From: Leadbetterella sp964563435
GTDB lineage: Bacteria > Bacteroidota > Bacteroidia > Cytophagales > Spirosomataceae
Length of the DNA: 64,000 nt
Reading direction: 5' to 3'
Assembly: GCA_964563435.1 (NCBI GenBank)
Contig: CAZLXI010000005.1
Location: 1 to 64,000, forward strand
Made by a program: the position numbers and the translations under genes. Positions 8,710 through 17,777 of this stretch are shown here, piece after piece (position 1 is the stretch's first letter; every line of letters starts with the position of its first letter). The notes beneath the pieces were generated by a model. The model saw only the letters and a program-made list of their open reading frames with translations, did no database searches and had not been told where the DNA came from.

Positions 8710-8738
8710 GTTTGGGGCCGCATTGAGAGAAAACCAAT

Positions 8739-8775
8739 AAAGAAGAGGGCCCCCTTTCCGGAGGCCCTCTTCTTT
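8739..8775 (-). terminator. Terminator of the atpA-atpG operon
   Basis: The 13-base arms AAAGAAGAGGGCC and GGCCCTCTTCTTT pair perfectly. On the minus strand the stem is followed by a short T-rich stretch, 19 bases past the atpG stop. It can also back up the FN3 terminator from the other side. Confidence 0.75.
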
Positions 8776-8794
8776 ATCTCGAAACTATACCTGT

Positions 8795-9673
8795 TTAATT
8801 CTTCAGCGCTTCGGCTCCACCCACGATCTCCAGGATCTCCGTGGTGATCGCCGCCTGACGTGAGCGGTTATATTCTATCTTGAGCGCCTTTAAAAGCTCA
8901 CCACCGTTTTCTGTAGCCTTATCCATGGCGGTCATCCTTGCTCCGTGCTCGGCTGCATTAGAATCCAGAACCGCCTTGAATAATTGCAACTTGATGGCTT
9001 TCGGGATCAGATCCAGCAGGATCTCCTCCTCTGAAGGTTCAAAGATATAATCGATGCCGGAAGTAGCCTCCTGCGCGCTTTCATTCAGCAACGGAAGCAT
9101 TCTTTCTGCTCTGACTATCTGGGTAGCTACGTTTTTGAACTCGTTGTAAATGAGAACTACTTCATCATATACGCCGTCGGCAAAGCTCTCCATGATCCCT
9201 TCTGCGGCCGTTTTAGCGGTTTCAAAAGATAATCTTGAGAAGATGTCGGTATAGGAAGGATTAACGATGGCCCCCCTTCTCTGGAAAGCCTCCAGCCCTT
9301 TCTTACCCAGGGAAAATATCGTCACCCCGCCTTTGGCCTGCTGCGCGGCATAATTCTCCGCTATCCAGGCATTGGCCGCTTTAATAATATTGGAGTTAAA
9401 GGCACCGCACAGCCCCCTGTCGGAAGTTACCAGCACCACCAGCACCTTGTTAACCTCCCTTACCTGAGTGTAAGGACTGGAAGCACCGGCCTCGGTATTT
9501 TCCGACACCTGCGCGATCAGCTCATTCAGCTTTTGAGAATAAGGCCTTAACTGGGTGATCTTTTCCTGGGCTCTTCTTAACTTCGCTGCAGACACCATTT
9601 TCATTGCTTTGGTGATCTGCATGGTAGAGTTAACGGAAGCGATCCTGTTTCTTACTTCTTTTAATGAAGCCAT
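8795..9673 (-). CDS. atpG: ATP synthase F1 gamma subunit
   Basis: This 292-residue protein is the central rotor shaft of the F1 sector. The N-terminus ASLKEVRNRIASVNSTMQIT followed by KAMKMVSAAKLRRAQ is the conserved first helix. VLVTSDRGLCGAFNSNI sits near residue 80. The C-terminal helix ends RSRQAAITTEILEIVGGAEA, the usual gamma ending. It lies 35 bases downstream of atpA on the same strand and ends at a strong terminator. Confidence 0.96.
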   Translation of the reverse strand: MASLKEVRNRIASVNSTMQITKAMKMVSAAKLRRAQEKITQLRPYSQKLNELIAQVSENTEAGASSPYTQVREVNKVLVVLVTSDRGLCGAFNSNIIKAANAWIAENYAAQQAKGGVTIFSLGKKGLEAFQRRGAIVNPSYTDIFSRLSFETAKTAAEGIMESFADGVYDEVVLIYNEFKNVATQIVRAERMLPLLNESAQEATSGIDYIFEPSEEEILLDLIPKAIKLQLFKAVLDSNAAEHGARMTAMDKATENGGELLKALKIEYNRSRQAAITTEILEIVGGAEALKN

Positions 9674-9708
9674 TTTTAAAATATAGGTTTAAATTCTTTC
9701 AGAAAAGG

Positions 9709-11295
9709 TCATCCGGCGTATTTCTCCGCCAGCTCTTTCCCGAATTTAACTATATAATCCGTATCTTCTTTTTCCAGCTTACCTTTCGAAAGATTCGCGA
9801 TAATCTCCGGTTTGGTGGAATTCAGAAGTGACAGGAACTCGGTTTCAAACTCTTTCACTTTATTTACGGGAACGGCGTCCATAGCACCGTTGATCGAACC
9901 GAAGATGATGGCCACCTGGTCACCCACAGCTACGGGCTGATACTGCCCCTGCTTCAGGATCTCCTGGTTTCTCTTACCCCGCTCGATCACCAGCTTGGTA
10001 GCGGCATCGAGGTCGGAACCAAACTTGGCAAACGCCTCCAGCTCACGAAACTGGGCCTGATCCAGTTTAAGGGTACCGGCCACTTTTTTCATCGACTTGA
10101 TCTGGGCGTTACCCCCTACACGCGATACCGAAATACCCACGTTGATAGCCGGACGGATACCCGCGTTAAACAGGTTGGACTCCAGGAATATCTGGCCGTC
10201 GGTAATGGAGATCACGTTGGTCGGAATATACGCAGACACGTCACCTGCCTGGGTTTCGATGATCGGAAGTGCTGTTAATGAGCCCCCTCCTTTCACCATT
10301 CCTTTCAGTGAGGGTGGGAGGTCGTTCATTGCCTGTGCAATGGCGTCCGAATCGTTGATCTTGGCAGCACGCTCCAGCAAACGCGAGTGAAGGTAGAATA
10401 CGTCTCCCGGATAAGCCTCACGGCCCGGAGGGCGACGAAGCAGAAGAGAGGCCTCCCGGTAGGCTACCGCCTGTTTGGAGAGATCATCGTATACCACAAG
10501 GGCCGGCCGGCCGGTATCTCTGAAATATTCTCCGATGGCTGCGCCTGTAAACGGAGCAAAGAACTGAATAGGTGAAGGATCGGATGCATTCGCCGCCACA
10601 ATCACGGTGTAATCCATCGCACCGTAGCGACGCAGCGTTTGCTCTACCGCCTTTACGGTGGAAGCCTTCTGCCCGCAGGCTACATAAATACAATATACGG
10701 GTTCTCCTTTATCGAAGAATTCTTTCTGATTAATAATGGTATCGATACATACCGCAGTTTTCCCGGTCTGGCGGTCACCGATCACCAGTTCGCGCTGACC
10801 TCTTCCGATGGGGATCATGGCATCTATCGCCTTAATACCGGTCTGTAATGGCTCGGTTACCGGCTGACGGTAAATCACCCCGGGAGCTTTTCTTTCCAGG
10901 GGCATGTCAAAAGTTTCACCCTGAACAGGGCCGTTTCCGTCGATAGGCTCAGCAAGCGTATTCACTACACGGCCCACGATACCCTCACCCACTTTAATGG
11001 AAGCGATGGCACCGGTACGTTTCGCCGTAGCACCTTCTTTGATATCCGAAGAATCTCCCAGCAAAACCACCCCCACATTATCTTCTTCCAGGTTAAGAGC
11101 CAGTCCTTTCAGACCGTTCTCAAAAGCGATCAATTCTCCCTGCTGTACTTTTGAAAGGCCATAGATACGGGCTACTCCGTCTCCTATCTGCAGTACGGTG
11201 CCCACCTCTTCTAATTCTGCTTCGGTTTTTGCCCCGGCCAACTGCTCACGCAGTATGGCAGAAACCTCATCCGGTCTTATCGATGCAATTGACAT
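9709..11295 (-). CDS. atpA: ATP synthase F1 alpha subunit
   Basis: This 528-residue protein is the non-catalytic nucleotide-binding subunit of F1. The P-loop GDRQTGKTAVCIDTI is near residue 172, and VYDDLSKQAVAYREASLLLRR with PPGREAYPGDVFYLHSRLLE near 270-310 is the alpha signature. The length is slightly above the usual ~510 and normal for Bacteroidota. atpG follows. The expected upstream genes atpB, E, F and H are not here: a 205-base spacer and then an unrelated DUF4412 gene precede it. Confidence 0.97.
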   Translation of the reverse strand: MSIASIRPDEVSAILREQLAGAKTEAELEEVGTVLQIGDGVARIYGLSKVQQGELIAFENGLKGLALNLEEDNVGVVLLGDSSDIKEGATAKRTGAIASIKVGEGIVGRVVNTLAEPIDGNGPVQGETFDMPLERKAPGVIYRQPVTEPLQTGIKAIDAMIPIGRGQRELVIGDRQTGKTAVCIDTIINQKEFFDKGEPVYCIYVACGQKASTVKAVEQTLRRYGAMDYTVIVAANASDPSPIQFFAPFTGAAIGEYFRDTGRPALVVYDDLSKQAVAYREASLLLRRPPGREAYPGDVFYLHSRLLERAAKINDSDAIAQAMNDLPPSLKGMVKGGGSLTALPIIETQAGDVSAYIPTNVISITDGQIFLESNLFNAGIRPAINVGISVSRVGGNAQIKSMKKVAGTLKLDQAQFRELEAFAKFGSDLDAATKLVIERGKRNQEILKQGQYQPVAVGDQVAIIFGSINGAMDAVPVNKVKEFETEFLSLLNSTKPEIIANLSKGKLEKEDTDYIVKFGKELAEKYAG

Positions 11296-11441
11296 ATATT
11301 ATTTTTTTGTGAAACTGTTTGACTGGTTCCGCTACGGTTTTGATCCATAGGGATTTTCGGGTGCGAAATAAGCAATAAAATTTGACATTTCCCATAAAAG
11401 ATCAAAAAAATACCGGCTATTCTTGTATTTTTCTGGGAATA

Positions 11442-11469
11442 CCCCCGCCCCGACCGGGCGGCGCGGGGG
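11442..11469 (-). terminator. GC-rich hairpin downstream of the DUF4412 gene
   Basis: CCCCCGC and GCGGGGG arms enclose a GC-rich inner region. It lies about 30 bases past the stop of the minus-strand DUF4412 gene and upstream of atpA. A T-run is not clear, so terminator function is uncertain. I see no gene in the rest of 11296-11500, which should hold the atpA promoter. Confidence 0.35.
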
Positions 11470-11500
11470 CCTGTAACAGCATCCCGCCCCGCAAAGATAA

Positions 11501-12253
11501 TTAAAACATTGATTTATAGGCGCTTGTATTAAATGTATAATCGATTTTAGGTTCCATCCCGGTCAGTTCTATCTCCGTCACTTCTCCTTTATCCGATTTA
11601 CTGGTATATCCCAGGATACCCCTGCCTTCACGCACTATTTTGGCCAGTTCCGGATGGGCGTTGTACGCAAAATAATTGTTCTGTCCGCCTTTGCCCGAGC
11701 CTGTAAATGCCTTTGCCATCTGTGTACCCAGACCCGCCAGGGATTCCACCCGTTTTTGGGAAACCCACATGATCACATCCGTTTTGTCTTTTTCATTCTT
11801 TACAGCATAGCCCTCGCATTCATAACCCAGGATGGTTTTGACCTCCGCCGTTTTGGTCACGCTGATAGCGGCATTTTCTTTTTCGACCATCTCATTGAAC
11901 TTATCCGGCTGCATGGCCATCCCTATCATCATCTTGTTCTGCATGAAAGTGAACATTTTTGCCCCGCTGATATCCATGATCAGAAAATCAACCCCCGCAG
12001 CCATTTTATCGCCCTCACTGCTGTCCAGGAACTTCATTCCCACAGCCGTACCTTTTGCAGAAAAATAATATTGGGTACTCACCCAGGTGCTCTTCCCTTT
12101 GCGGTTGGCCGAAGTCATTTTATAGGTCATGGAAGACGAGAAGGTATAGGCGCTTTCCGGCTTTGCGCTTTTCATTCCCAACGGATTATCCTGGGCCATT
12201 CCCTGAAAGATGCCCGCAAAAACGATCCATAGCGATAAAAAGGATATTTTCAT
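11501..12253 (-). CDS. Secreted DUF4412 protein
   Basis: This 250-residue protein has a signal peptide (LSLWIVFAGIFQGMAQ). The mature part carries the pattern typical of DUF4412: SAYTFSSSMTYKMTS, then repeated Met-rich strands (AAGVDFLIMDISGAKMFTF, NKMMIGMAMQPDKFNEMV) and TILGYECEGYAVKNEKDKTD near 145. It is predicted to be an all-beta envelope or periplasmic protein, related in pattern to LolA/LolB-like folds. The function is unknown. It is monocistronic. Confidence 0.8.
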   Translation of the reverse strand: MKISFLSLWIVFAGIFQGMAQDNPLGMKSAKPESAYTFSSSMTYKMTSANRKGKSTWVSTQYYFSAKGTAVGMKFLDSSEGDKMAAGVDFLIMDISGAKMFTFMQNKMMIGMAMQPDKFNEMVEKENAAISVTKTAEVKTILGYECEGYAVKNEKDKTDVIMWVSQKRVESLAGLGTQMAKAFTGSGKGGQNNYFAYNAHPELAKIVREGRGILGYTSKSDKGEVTEIELTGMEPKIDYTFNTSAYKSMF

Positions 12254-12425
12254 AACTGAGTTTTTTATAAAGTTACAAATAATTTCTTATTTAAACAACT
12301 GAAATCCAGCTTTTAACATACTACTCTTGGTTACCCCCTGGCTCTCCCCTTAAAATAAACCCGGGGTTTCATTCCCTGATCAGGCTGTAAATTCAGATAT
12401 TAGGGGCATCAATCTTTTAATACTC

Positions 12426-13178
12426 ATGCTAAAAAATACTGTGACCCGGGCCTCCCTTCCTGTAACCGGCCCCCTATTTATCTTTTCCGTGGCACTGCTT
12501 AGCAGCTGCTCCCCCACCTCCGATCTCCCTAATCAGCTAAGCGAAGAAGAACGGAAAGAAGGATGGGAGCTTCTCTTTGACGGGAAATCACTTGCCGGAT
12601 GGCACCTGTATAACCAGGGCGACGCACCCTCTGCCTGGAAAGCGGAAAACGGGGAATTGGTGTACCGCTCCGACAGCGCCCGGGTAGAACACGAAGACCT
12701 GGTCAGCGATAAGGAGTTCGAAAATTATGATTTCCGGTTTGAATGGAAGATCTCGGAAGAAGGCAACAGCGGTATATTCATCAATGTGGTGGAGCGCAAA
12801 GAGATTCCCACAGCCTGGTCATCCGGACCCGAATACCAGCTTTTAGACAGTCTTCATCCCGATTATGCCATCAATCTGAAGAAAAGACCGGGCTGTCTTT
12901 ACAACTTCGCCGAACAAAAAAATCCCGTACCCGCCAGACCCGCCGGGGAGTGGAATGAGGGGAGAATCGTTCAGGACAACGGCAAGGTTCAGTTCTTTCT
13001 GAATGGCATTCTTACGGCCGAACAGGACCTGACCACTGATGACTGGAAAGAAATGATCGCTGCCAGCGGCTTTAATTATTTCCCGGATTTCGGGAAGGTG
13101 ACCAAAGGACGGATAGGATTGCAGAAATGGTATAAAACCGTGGCTTTCAGGAACCTGAAGATAAAGGAGAATGTGTGA
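12426..13178 (+). CDS. DUF1080 (3-keto-disaccharide hydrolase family) lipoprotein
   Basis: This 250-residue protein has a signal sequence ending in the lipobox ALLSSC at about residue 27, so it is probably an envelope lipoprotein. The DUF1080 LamG-like domain covers the rest: GWELLFDGKSLAGWHLYNQG, NYDFRFEWKISEEGNSGIF, GPEYQLLDS near 140, and WNEGRIVQDNGKVQFFLNG near 177. Members of this family hydrolyse 3-keto-glycosides or bind carbohydrate. It stands alone on the plus strand before the pectin locus and may take part in sugar use, though no direct link is seen. Confidence 0.85.
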   Translation: MLKNTVTRASLPVTGPLFIFSVALLSSCSPTSDLPNQLSEEERKEGWELLFDGKSLAGWHLYNQGDAPSAWKAENGELVYRSDSARVEHEDLVSDKEFENYDFRFEWKISEEGNSGIFINVVERKEIPTAWSSGPEYQLLDSLHPDYAINLKKRPGCLYNFAEQKNPVPARPAGEWNEGRIVQDNGKVQFFLNGILTAEQDLTTDDWKEMIAASGFNYFPDFGKVTKGRIGLQKWYKTVAFRNLKIKENV

Positions 13179-13201
13179 GAAGGATAAGCACCTGCCATTC
13201 C

Positions 13202-13285
13202 GCTCACAGATCACACGGACAGATCTGATTTTTATCGGTGTGATCTGTGAGCCAAATAAATGTCTGCCATTCGCTCACAGATCAC
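13202..13285. repeat. Inverted repeat with an extra partial copy between DUF1080 and exuT
   Basis: GCTCACAGATCACAC at 13202-13216 pairs perfectly with GTGTGATCTGTGAGC at 13238-13252. A third, partial copy of the left arm (GCTCACAGATCAC) lies at 13273-13285, preceded again by CTGCCATTC. It sits between convergent genes. It may act as a bidirectional terminator, but there is no clean T-run after the first hairpin. Confidence 0.6.
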
Positions 13286-13294
13286 GCCGATTTT

Positions 13295-14659
13295 TTACAC
13301 TTCCACCAGCTTCATTTTCGGCACCAGGGATTTCATAATAAACCACGCTACCAGATACGCCACGGCACAAATGGTAAACATGATGGTATAGCCTGTTTCT
13401 ATATGCCCAAGAGCCTTGTAATGGTCAAACAATCCTCCCCCCAGCTTTGACATAATTACACCGCCTATTCCGCCCGCCATACCGCCTATACCTACCACAG
13501 AACCCACCGCTTTCTTCGGGAACATATCCGACACGGTAGTGAAAATATTGGCACTCCAGGCCTGGTGTGCAGATGTACCTATACCTATCAGTAATACGGG
13601 CATCCAGAAGCTGATACTTCCCAGGGGCTGTGCCGCCAATACTACTAAGGGGATTAAGGCAATTACCAGCATAGCCCGCATACGCCCATCGTAAGCCGCA
13701 TAACCCTTGTTTATAAAATAGGTCGGGAAATAGCCCCCGCCTACCGAGCCTATCATGGTCATACTGTACAGAATGGCCAAAGGCAGCATCATGTCTTCAC
13801 TGGCCATACCGTACTGGTCTTTTAGATAAGCCGGAAGCCAGAACAGAAAAAACCACCAGACCCCGTCTGTAAGGAATTTTCCTGTAGCAAAAGACCAGGT
13901 TTGTCTAAAAGTTAATAACCGGAACCAGCTTACTTTTTCTTTATCTGCCTCAGCGGGTTTATTCTCAATTTCATCCACCACATCTGAGTTGATATAGGCC
14001 AATTCGCCAGCTGACAACCGGGCCTGCCTTTCGGGTTTTTCATAAAAAAGCAACCATAAGATCAGCCACAGAAAACCAATTACTCCCACAATAATAAAAG
14101 CTGACTCCCATCCCCATCTGGCCGCCATCCACGGCACCGTGAGCGGGGCCAGTACGGCACCGATATTGGCCCCGGAGTTGAAAATCCCGGTGGCAAAAGC
14201 CCGCTCCTTTTTAGGAAAATACTCGGCGGTAGCCTTGATCGCCGCCGGAAAATTGCCGGCTTCCCCAAACGCCAGAACAGCCCTGGAGAACATAAACCCG
14301 ATAATAGAGGCGGAAAATGCCGTTATGCCCAACCAGCCCAATCCGGCTATGATGGTTTCACCTATAGTAATGGAATAAGCGTGAATGATGGCTCCTATAG
14401 ACCAGATAATGATGGCCCAGCCATACCCCCATTTGGTACCGAGCCTATCCACAAACCGACCGGCAAAGAGCATGGAAATCGCATACACAAACTGAAAAAT
14501 AGCCGTAATATTGGCATAATCCGTATTTGACCACCCATAGAGCTCTTCCAGCTGGGGTTTTAATAAGCTAAGCACCTGCCTGTCGAGGTAATTGACCGTG
14601 GTCGCAAAGAACAGCAGTGCGCAGATGGTCCAACGGTATTTGCCGATTGTTTTTTCCAT
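13295..14659 (-). CDS. exuT: MFS hexuronate transporter (ExuT/ACS family)
   Basis: This 454-residue inner-membrane carrier has twelve predicted helices. The N-terminus TVNYLDRQVLSLLKPQLEE and the A-motif-like FAGRFVDRLGTKWGYGWAI are typical of the anion:cation symporter family, which includes ExuT for galacturonate and glucuronate. AFGEAGNFPAAIKATAEYFP near residue 130 is a family hallmark. It lies 7 bases after kdgA at the end of the minus-strand uronate operon, which strongly supports uronate uptake from the periplasm. The exact substrate is inferred. Confidence 0.88.
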   Translation of the reverse strand: MEKTIGKYRWTICALLFFATTVNYLDRQVLSLLKPQLEELYGWSNTDYANITAIFQFVYAISMLFAGRFVDRLGTKWGYGWAIIIWSIGAIIHAYSITIGETIIAGLGWLGITAFSASIIGFMFSRAVLAFGEAGNFPAAIKATAEYFPKKERAFATGIFNSGANIGAVLAPLTVPWMAARWGWESAFIIVGVIGFLWLILWLLFYEKPERQARLSAGELAYINSDVVDEIENKPAEADKEKVSWFRLLTFRQTWSFATGKFLTDGVWWFFLFWLPAYLKDQYGMASEDMMLPLAILYSMTMIGSVGGGYFPTYFINKGYAAYDGRMRAMLVIALIPLVVLAAQPLGSISFWMPVLLIGIGTSAHQAWSANIFTTVSDMFPKKAVGSVVGIGGMAGGIGGVIMSKLGGGLFDHYKALGHIETGYTIMFTICAVAYLVAWFIMKSLVPKMKLVEV

Positions 14660-14666
14660 ATTCTGT

Positions 14667-15305
14667 TTAAGGTTTAAGGTTTCTTACGATTTTGAAAAGC
14701 CCGGCCAGTGTTTCGGTGATGTACTGAGGCTGATCTGTATTTTTAAACAACTGGGATCCCAGCCCCACGGCATTCACCCCGGCTGAGAACCATTCCCGGA
14801 TACTGGCTTCGGTAGGCTCCACCCCGCCCGTTACCATGATCTTCACCCGGGGAAGCGGCCCGCGCAGCGCTTTGATATAAGCGGAGCCCAGTACATTTCC
14901 CGGAAATATTTTCACCATTTCCGCCCCCAAAACGGTGGCCTGCTGAATTTCAGTAACCGTCATGGTACCGGGGATCCAGGGAATTCCGTTTTTCCGGCAC
15001 ACTTCGCCTACGGCGGGAGTGGTAAAAGGCTGAACCACGAAGTCGGCGCCGGCATCAATGAACTGCTGGGCCGATTCACCGGTAGCGATGGTCCCTATAC
15101 CCAACAACAGATCCGGGCAGTTCTCTTTGGCATATTTCACCAGACCGGAAAACACTTCCAGGGCGTTTTCTCCCCGGTTGGTGAACTCAAAAACCCGTAC
15201 GCCCCCGTTGTATGCCGCCTGCAGTACCGTCTTACACGTTTCCGTATCGGCATGATAAAAAACCGGTACCAGCGGACAGGCCAGTAAAATCTCCGTTGAA
15301 GTCAT
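14667..15305 (-). CDS. kdgA: KDPG / 4-hydroxy-2-oxoglutarate aldolase
   Basis: This 212-residue class I aldolase splits 2-keto-3-deoxy-6-phosphogluconate into pyruvate and glyceraldehyde-3-phosphate. Motifs are VFEFTNRGENALEV near residue 35 (catalytic Glu), LLGIGTI near 72, PGTMTVTEIQQA near 108, the Schiff-base lysine region GAEMVKIFPGN near 127, and IMVTGGVEP near 155. It follows kdgK across a short duplicated segment and precedes exuT in the operon. Its ATG overlaps the stop of a 16-codon mini frame created by that duplication. Confidence 0.94.
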   Translation of the reverse strand: MTSTEILLACPLVPVFYHADTETCKTVLQAAYNGGVRVFEFTNRGENALEVFSGLVKYAKENCPDLLLGIGTIATGESAQQFIDAGADFVVQPFTTPAVGEVCRKNGIPWIPGTMTVTEIQQATVLGAEMVKIFPGNVLGSAYIKALRGPLPRVKIMVTGGVEPTEASIREWFSAGVNAVGLGSQLFKNTDQPQYITETLAGLFKIVRNLKP

Positions 15306-15387
15306 TGTTTTGTTCGTGTTAAAACATCTGTGATGGTCTGTGTTGACGTCATTGCTCTATTCGTGTTAAAACATCTGTGACCGTCTG
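15302..15387 (-). repeat. Tandem duplication of the kdgK 3' end between kdgK and kdgA
   Basis: Two copies with a period of 47 bases. The kdgK tail encodes QTVTDVLTRIEQ-stop; the second copy encodes QTITDVLTRTKQ-stop in its own short frame starting at an ATG that overlaps the kdgK stop (ATGA) and ending in a TGA that overlaps the kdgA ATG. Both copies share TGTTTTAACACGAA. The unit seems to have included the end of kdgK and the first codons of kdgA. Confidence 0.8.
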
Positions 15388-16359
15388 GCCGGTGGCGTCC
15401 CCGTATTCCTGCAGCTTCCCGAACGCGGCCGAGGCTGCGAAATTGATGATATGCTGCGGATCGAGGTTGCGGTAAATACCATAGAGCAGTCCTGCCATAA
15501 AACAGTCGCCGCTGCCCACCTTATCCACCACCCGGCCGGTGCTAAATTCTGCCGAAGCTACGAAATCCTTCCCGGAAAGCAAAGTAGCATAGTAATTTAT
15601 CCCTTCCTCACCGGCATCAAACCGGAAAGTATTGGCCACGGCCCTCACTTTGGGGAATCTTTCCATGATCTGCCGGGAAGTGGTGTCCGCCTGGCGAATA
15701 TATCCTTCCTTATCAGCGCGGTTTACAGCCACCTCCGGGTCGATATCCATTCCCAGGAGGGTGTGAGCCGCCCAGATATTCCCCATGACCACATCGCAGT
15801 ACTGTACGATCTCCGGAACAATCTCCACCGGCTGCTTCCCGTATTTCCATAGTTTGGCCCGGTAGTTCAGGTCAAAGCTTACCGTTATACCCCTGGATGC
15901 CGCCTGCCGGGCCGCTTCGGTGCACAGGTCGGCGACTTCCCGGTTCAGTGCCGGGCTTATCGCGCTCAAATGGAAGCAGGTGACTCCCTCCAGCAGGGCC
16001 TCCCAGTTCATATCTTCTTTCCTCAACCCGGAAAAAGAGGAATGGGCGCGGTCGTAGATCACGCCGGCATTCTTGAGGTCAGCCCCTTGCGGAAGCATGT
16101 AGATGCCGATCCGGTCACCGGACCAGATCAGTTTTCCGGTTTCAATGTTTTTCTTTTCCAGGTAGACCTCTATCTCCCTCGAAAGCGCGTTATCGGGCAG
16201 GGCCGAGCAATAAGCCACCGGGATGTCCCAGTTGGCCAGTGCCGTGGCGGCATTCAGCTCAGCGCCGCCAATGAAAACAGGAACGGCAGCCTCCCGGATC
16301 CAGGCACCGCCGAGTCGGGGGGAAAGCCTCAGTAAAATCTCACCAAATGTCAGCACCAT
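15349..16359 (-). CDS. kdgK: 2-dehydro-3-deoxygluconokinase (PfkB family)
   Basis: This 336-residue cytoplasmic sugar kinase phosphorylates KDG to KDPG. The PfkB fold shows GEILLRLSPRL near the start, FIGGAELNAATALANW near residue 30, FDLNYRAKLWKYGK near 170, and the C-terminal signature VDKVGSGDCFMAGLLYG near 293, whose Asp is the catalytic base. I chose ATG 16357-16359 (MVLTFGEILLRL); an upstream in-frame ATG would add 26 residues that overlap uxaC and lack family character. It lies 4 bases after uxaC. Confidence 0.92.
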   Translation of the reverse strand: MVLTFGEILLRLSPRLGGAWIREAAVPVFIGGAELNAATALANWDIPVAYCSALPDNALSREIEVYLEKKNIETGKLIWSGDRIGIYMLPQGADLKNAGVIYDRAHSSFSGLRKEDMNWEALLEGVTCFHLSAISPALNREVADLCTEAARQAASRGITVSFDLNYRAKLWKYGKQPVEIVPEIVQYCDVVMGNIWAAHTLLGMDIDPEVAVNRADKEGYIRQADTTSRQIMERFPKVRAVANTFRFDAGEEGINYYATLLSGKDFVASAEFSTGRVVDKVGSGDCFMAGLLYGIYRNLDPQHIINFAASAAFGKLQEYGDATGQTVTDVLTRIEQ

Positions 16360-16363
16360 ACCT

Positions 16364-17761
16364 TTAGAAATTAAAAAAGCGGGCGGCATTGTGATAACAG
16401 ATATTCTGCACCACTTCCCCGGTCCAGGCAAGGTCATTCGGAATCTCGCCGTTTTCGATATCTTCTCCGAGGATATTGCAGAGGATCCGCCGGAAGTATT
16501 CGTGACGCGGGAAAGAAAGAAAGCTCCTGGAGTCGGTCAGCATCCCGATGAACCGCGACAAAAGCCCCATATTGGACAACGCATTGATCTGCCGGGTCAT
16601 TCCGTCTTTCTGATCCAGGAACCACCAGCCGGAACCAAACTGTATTTTACCGGCAACGGAGCCGTCGTTGAAATTCCCGATCATGGCGGCGATCACTTCG
16701 TTATCCGCCGGATTGAGATTATAAATGACCGTTTGGGCCAGTTGATCGTACTCATCGAGCTTTCCGAGGAAACGGGAAAGCGCCACAGCCTGGGGAAAAT
16801 CGCCGATACTGTCCCAACCGGTGTCAGGACCAAGTAAACGCAGGGCCCGCGGGTTATTATTGCGCAAAGCGCCCAGGTGAAACTGCTGGGTCCAGCCCAG
16901 TTCAGCATACATCACCCCTAAAGCATGCAGAATGGCCGACTTATATTCCAGCGCCTCTGCTGCACTCAGCGGCCGGCCGTCCAGTACTTTTTTGACCGCC
17001 TTATCGGCGCCCTCTTCCGTAAAGTCACCGGCAAAGATCTGTTCGAGGCCGTGATCTGACAGCCGGCAACCCAGCGCCGCAAAATCACGGGTCCGCTGCG
17101 CGAGCGCCTTTTTAACAGTATCAAAGGAATTGATCTCAAATCCGACGATTCCACCCAGTCTTTCAATACCGGACCGGAAATTGGGGTTATCGATCAGGAT
17201 AAACTTATCCGGACGGAAGGTAGGCAGCATCTTTATTTCACTTCCTTCTGCAGCGTAGGCCTTGTGGTGCTCCAGGGAGTCCAGGGGATCGTCTGTAGTA
17301 CAAACCACCTTCACGTTCATCATTTTCAGCAGATTCCGGCAGGAAAAGTCTTTCTCGCGCAGCAGCTCCGAAGAACGGTTGTAGATCTCCAAAGCCGAGT
17401 TACCGTTTAAGATCTTGTCGATCCCGAAATACCGCTGAAGCTCCAGGTGGGTCCAGTGATAAAGCGGGTTTCTTAAAGTATAAGGAACGGTCTCCGCCCA
17501 TTTCTGAAATTTCTCTTCGTCACTTCGGCCGCCGGTACAATACGACTCATCGATCCCGTTGGCCCGCATGGCCCGCCACTTATAGTGATCGCCGTATAAC
17601 CAGGCCTGCGTTATATTTCCGAAGTTGGTATCGTCAGCGATCTGGTCCGGCGGAAGATGATTATGGTAGTCGATCACCGGCATGGACTTCGCAAACTCGT
17701 GATAAAGGATCTCCGAAGTCTTGTTGGTCAGCAGAAAGTTTTCGTCAAGAAATTTTTTCAT
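16364..17761 (-). CDS. uxaC: Glucuronate/galacturonate isomerase
   Basis: This 465-residue member of the amidohydrolase-like UxaC family converts D-galacturonate to tagaturonate and glucuronate to fructuronate. The metal-site motif VIDYHNHLPPDQIADD is near residue 30. Other family blocks are WTHLELQRYFGI near 122, VVCTTDDPLDSLEHH near 165 and QFHLGALRNNNPRALRLLGP near 290. The length matches the family. It lies 16 bases past the end of uxaA and just before kdgK in the same operon. Confidence 0.95.
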   Translation of the reverse strand: MKKFLDENFLLTNKTSEILYHEFAKSMPVIDYHNHLPPDQIADDTNFGNITQAWLYGDHYKWRAMRANGIDESYCTGGRSDEEKFQKWAETVPYTLRNPLYHWTHLELQRYFGIDKILNGNSALEIYNRSSELLREKDFSCRNLLKMMNVKVVCTTDDPLDSLEHHKAYAAEGSEIKMLPTFRPDKFILIDNPNFRSGIERLGGIVGFEINSFDTVKKALAQRTRDFAALGCRLSDHGLEQIFAGDFTEEGADKAVKKVLDGRPLSAAEALEYKSAILHALGVMYAELGWTQQFHLGALRNNNPRALRLLGPDTGWDSIGDFPQAVALSRFLGKLDEYDQLAQTVIYNLNPADNEVIAAMIGNFNDGSVAGKIQFGSGWWFLDQKDGMTRQINALSNMGLLSRFIGMLTDSRSFLSFPRHEYFRRILCNILGEDIENGEIPNDLAWTGEVVQNICYHNAARFFNF

Positions 17762-17777
17762 TTTTAAACTATTTAAC

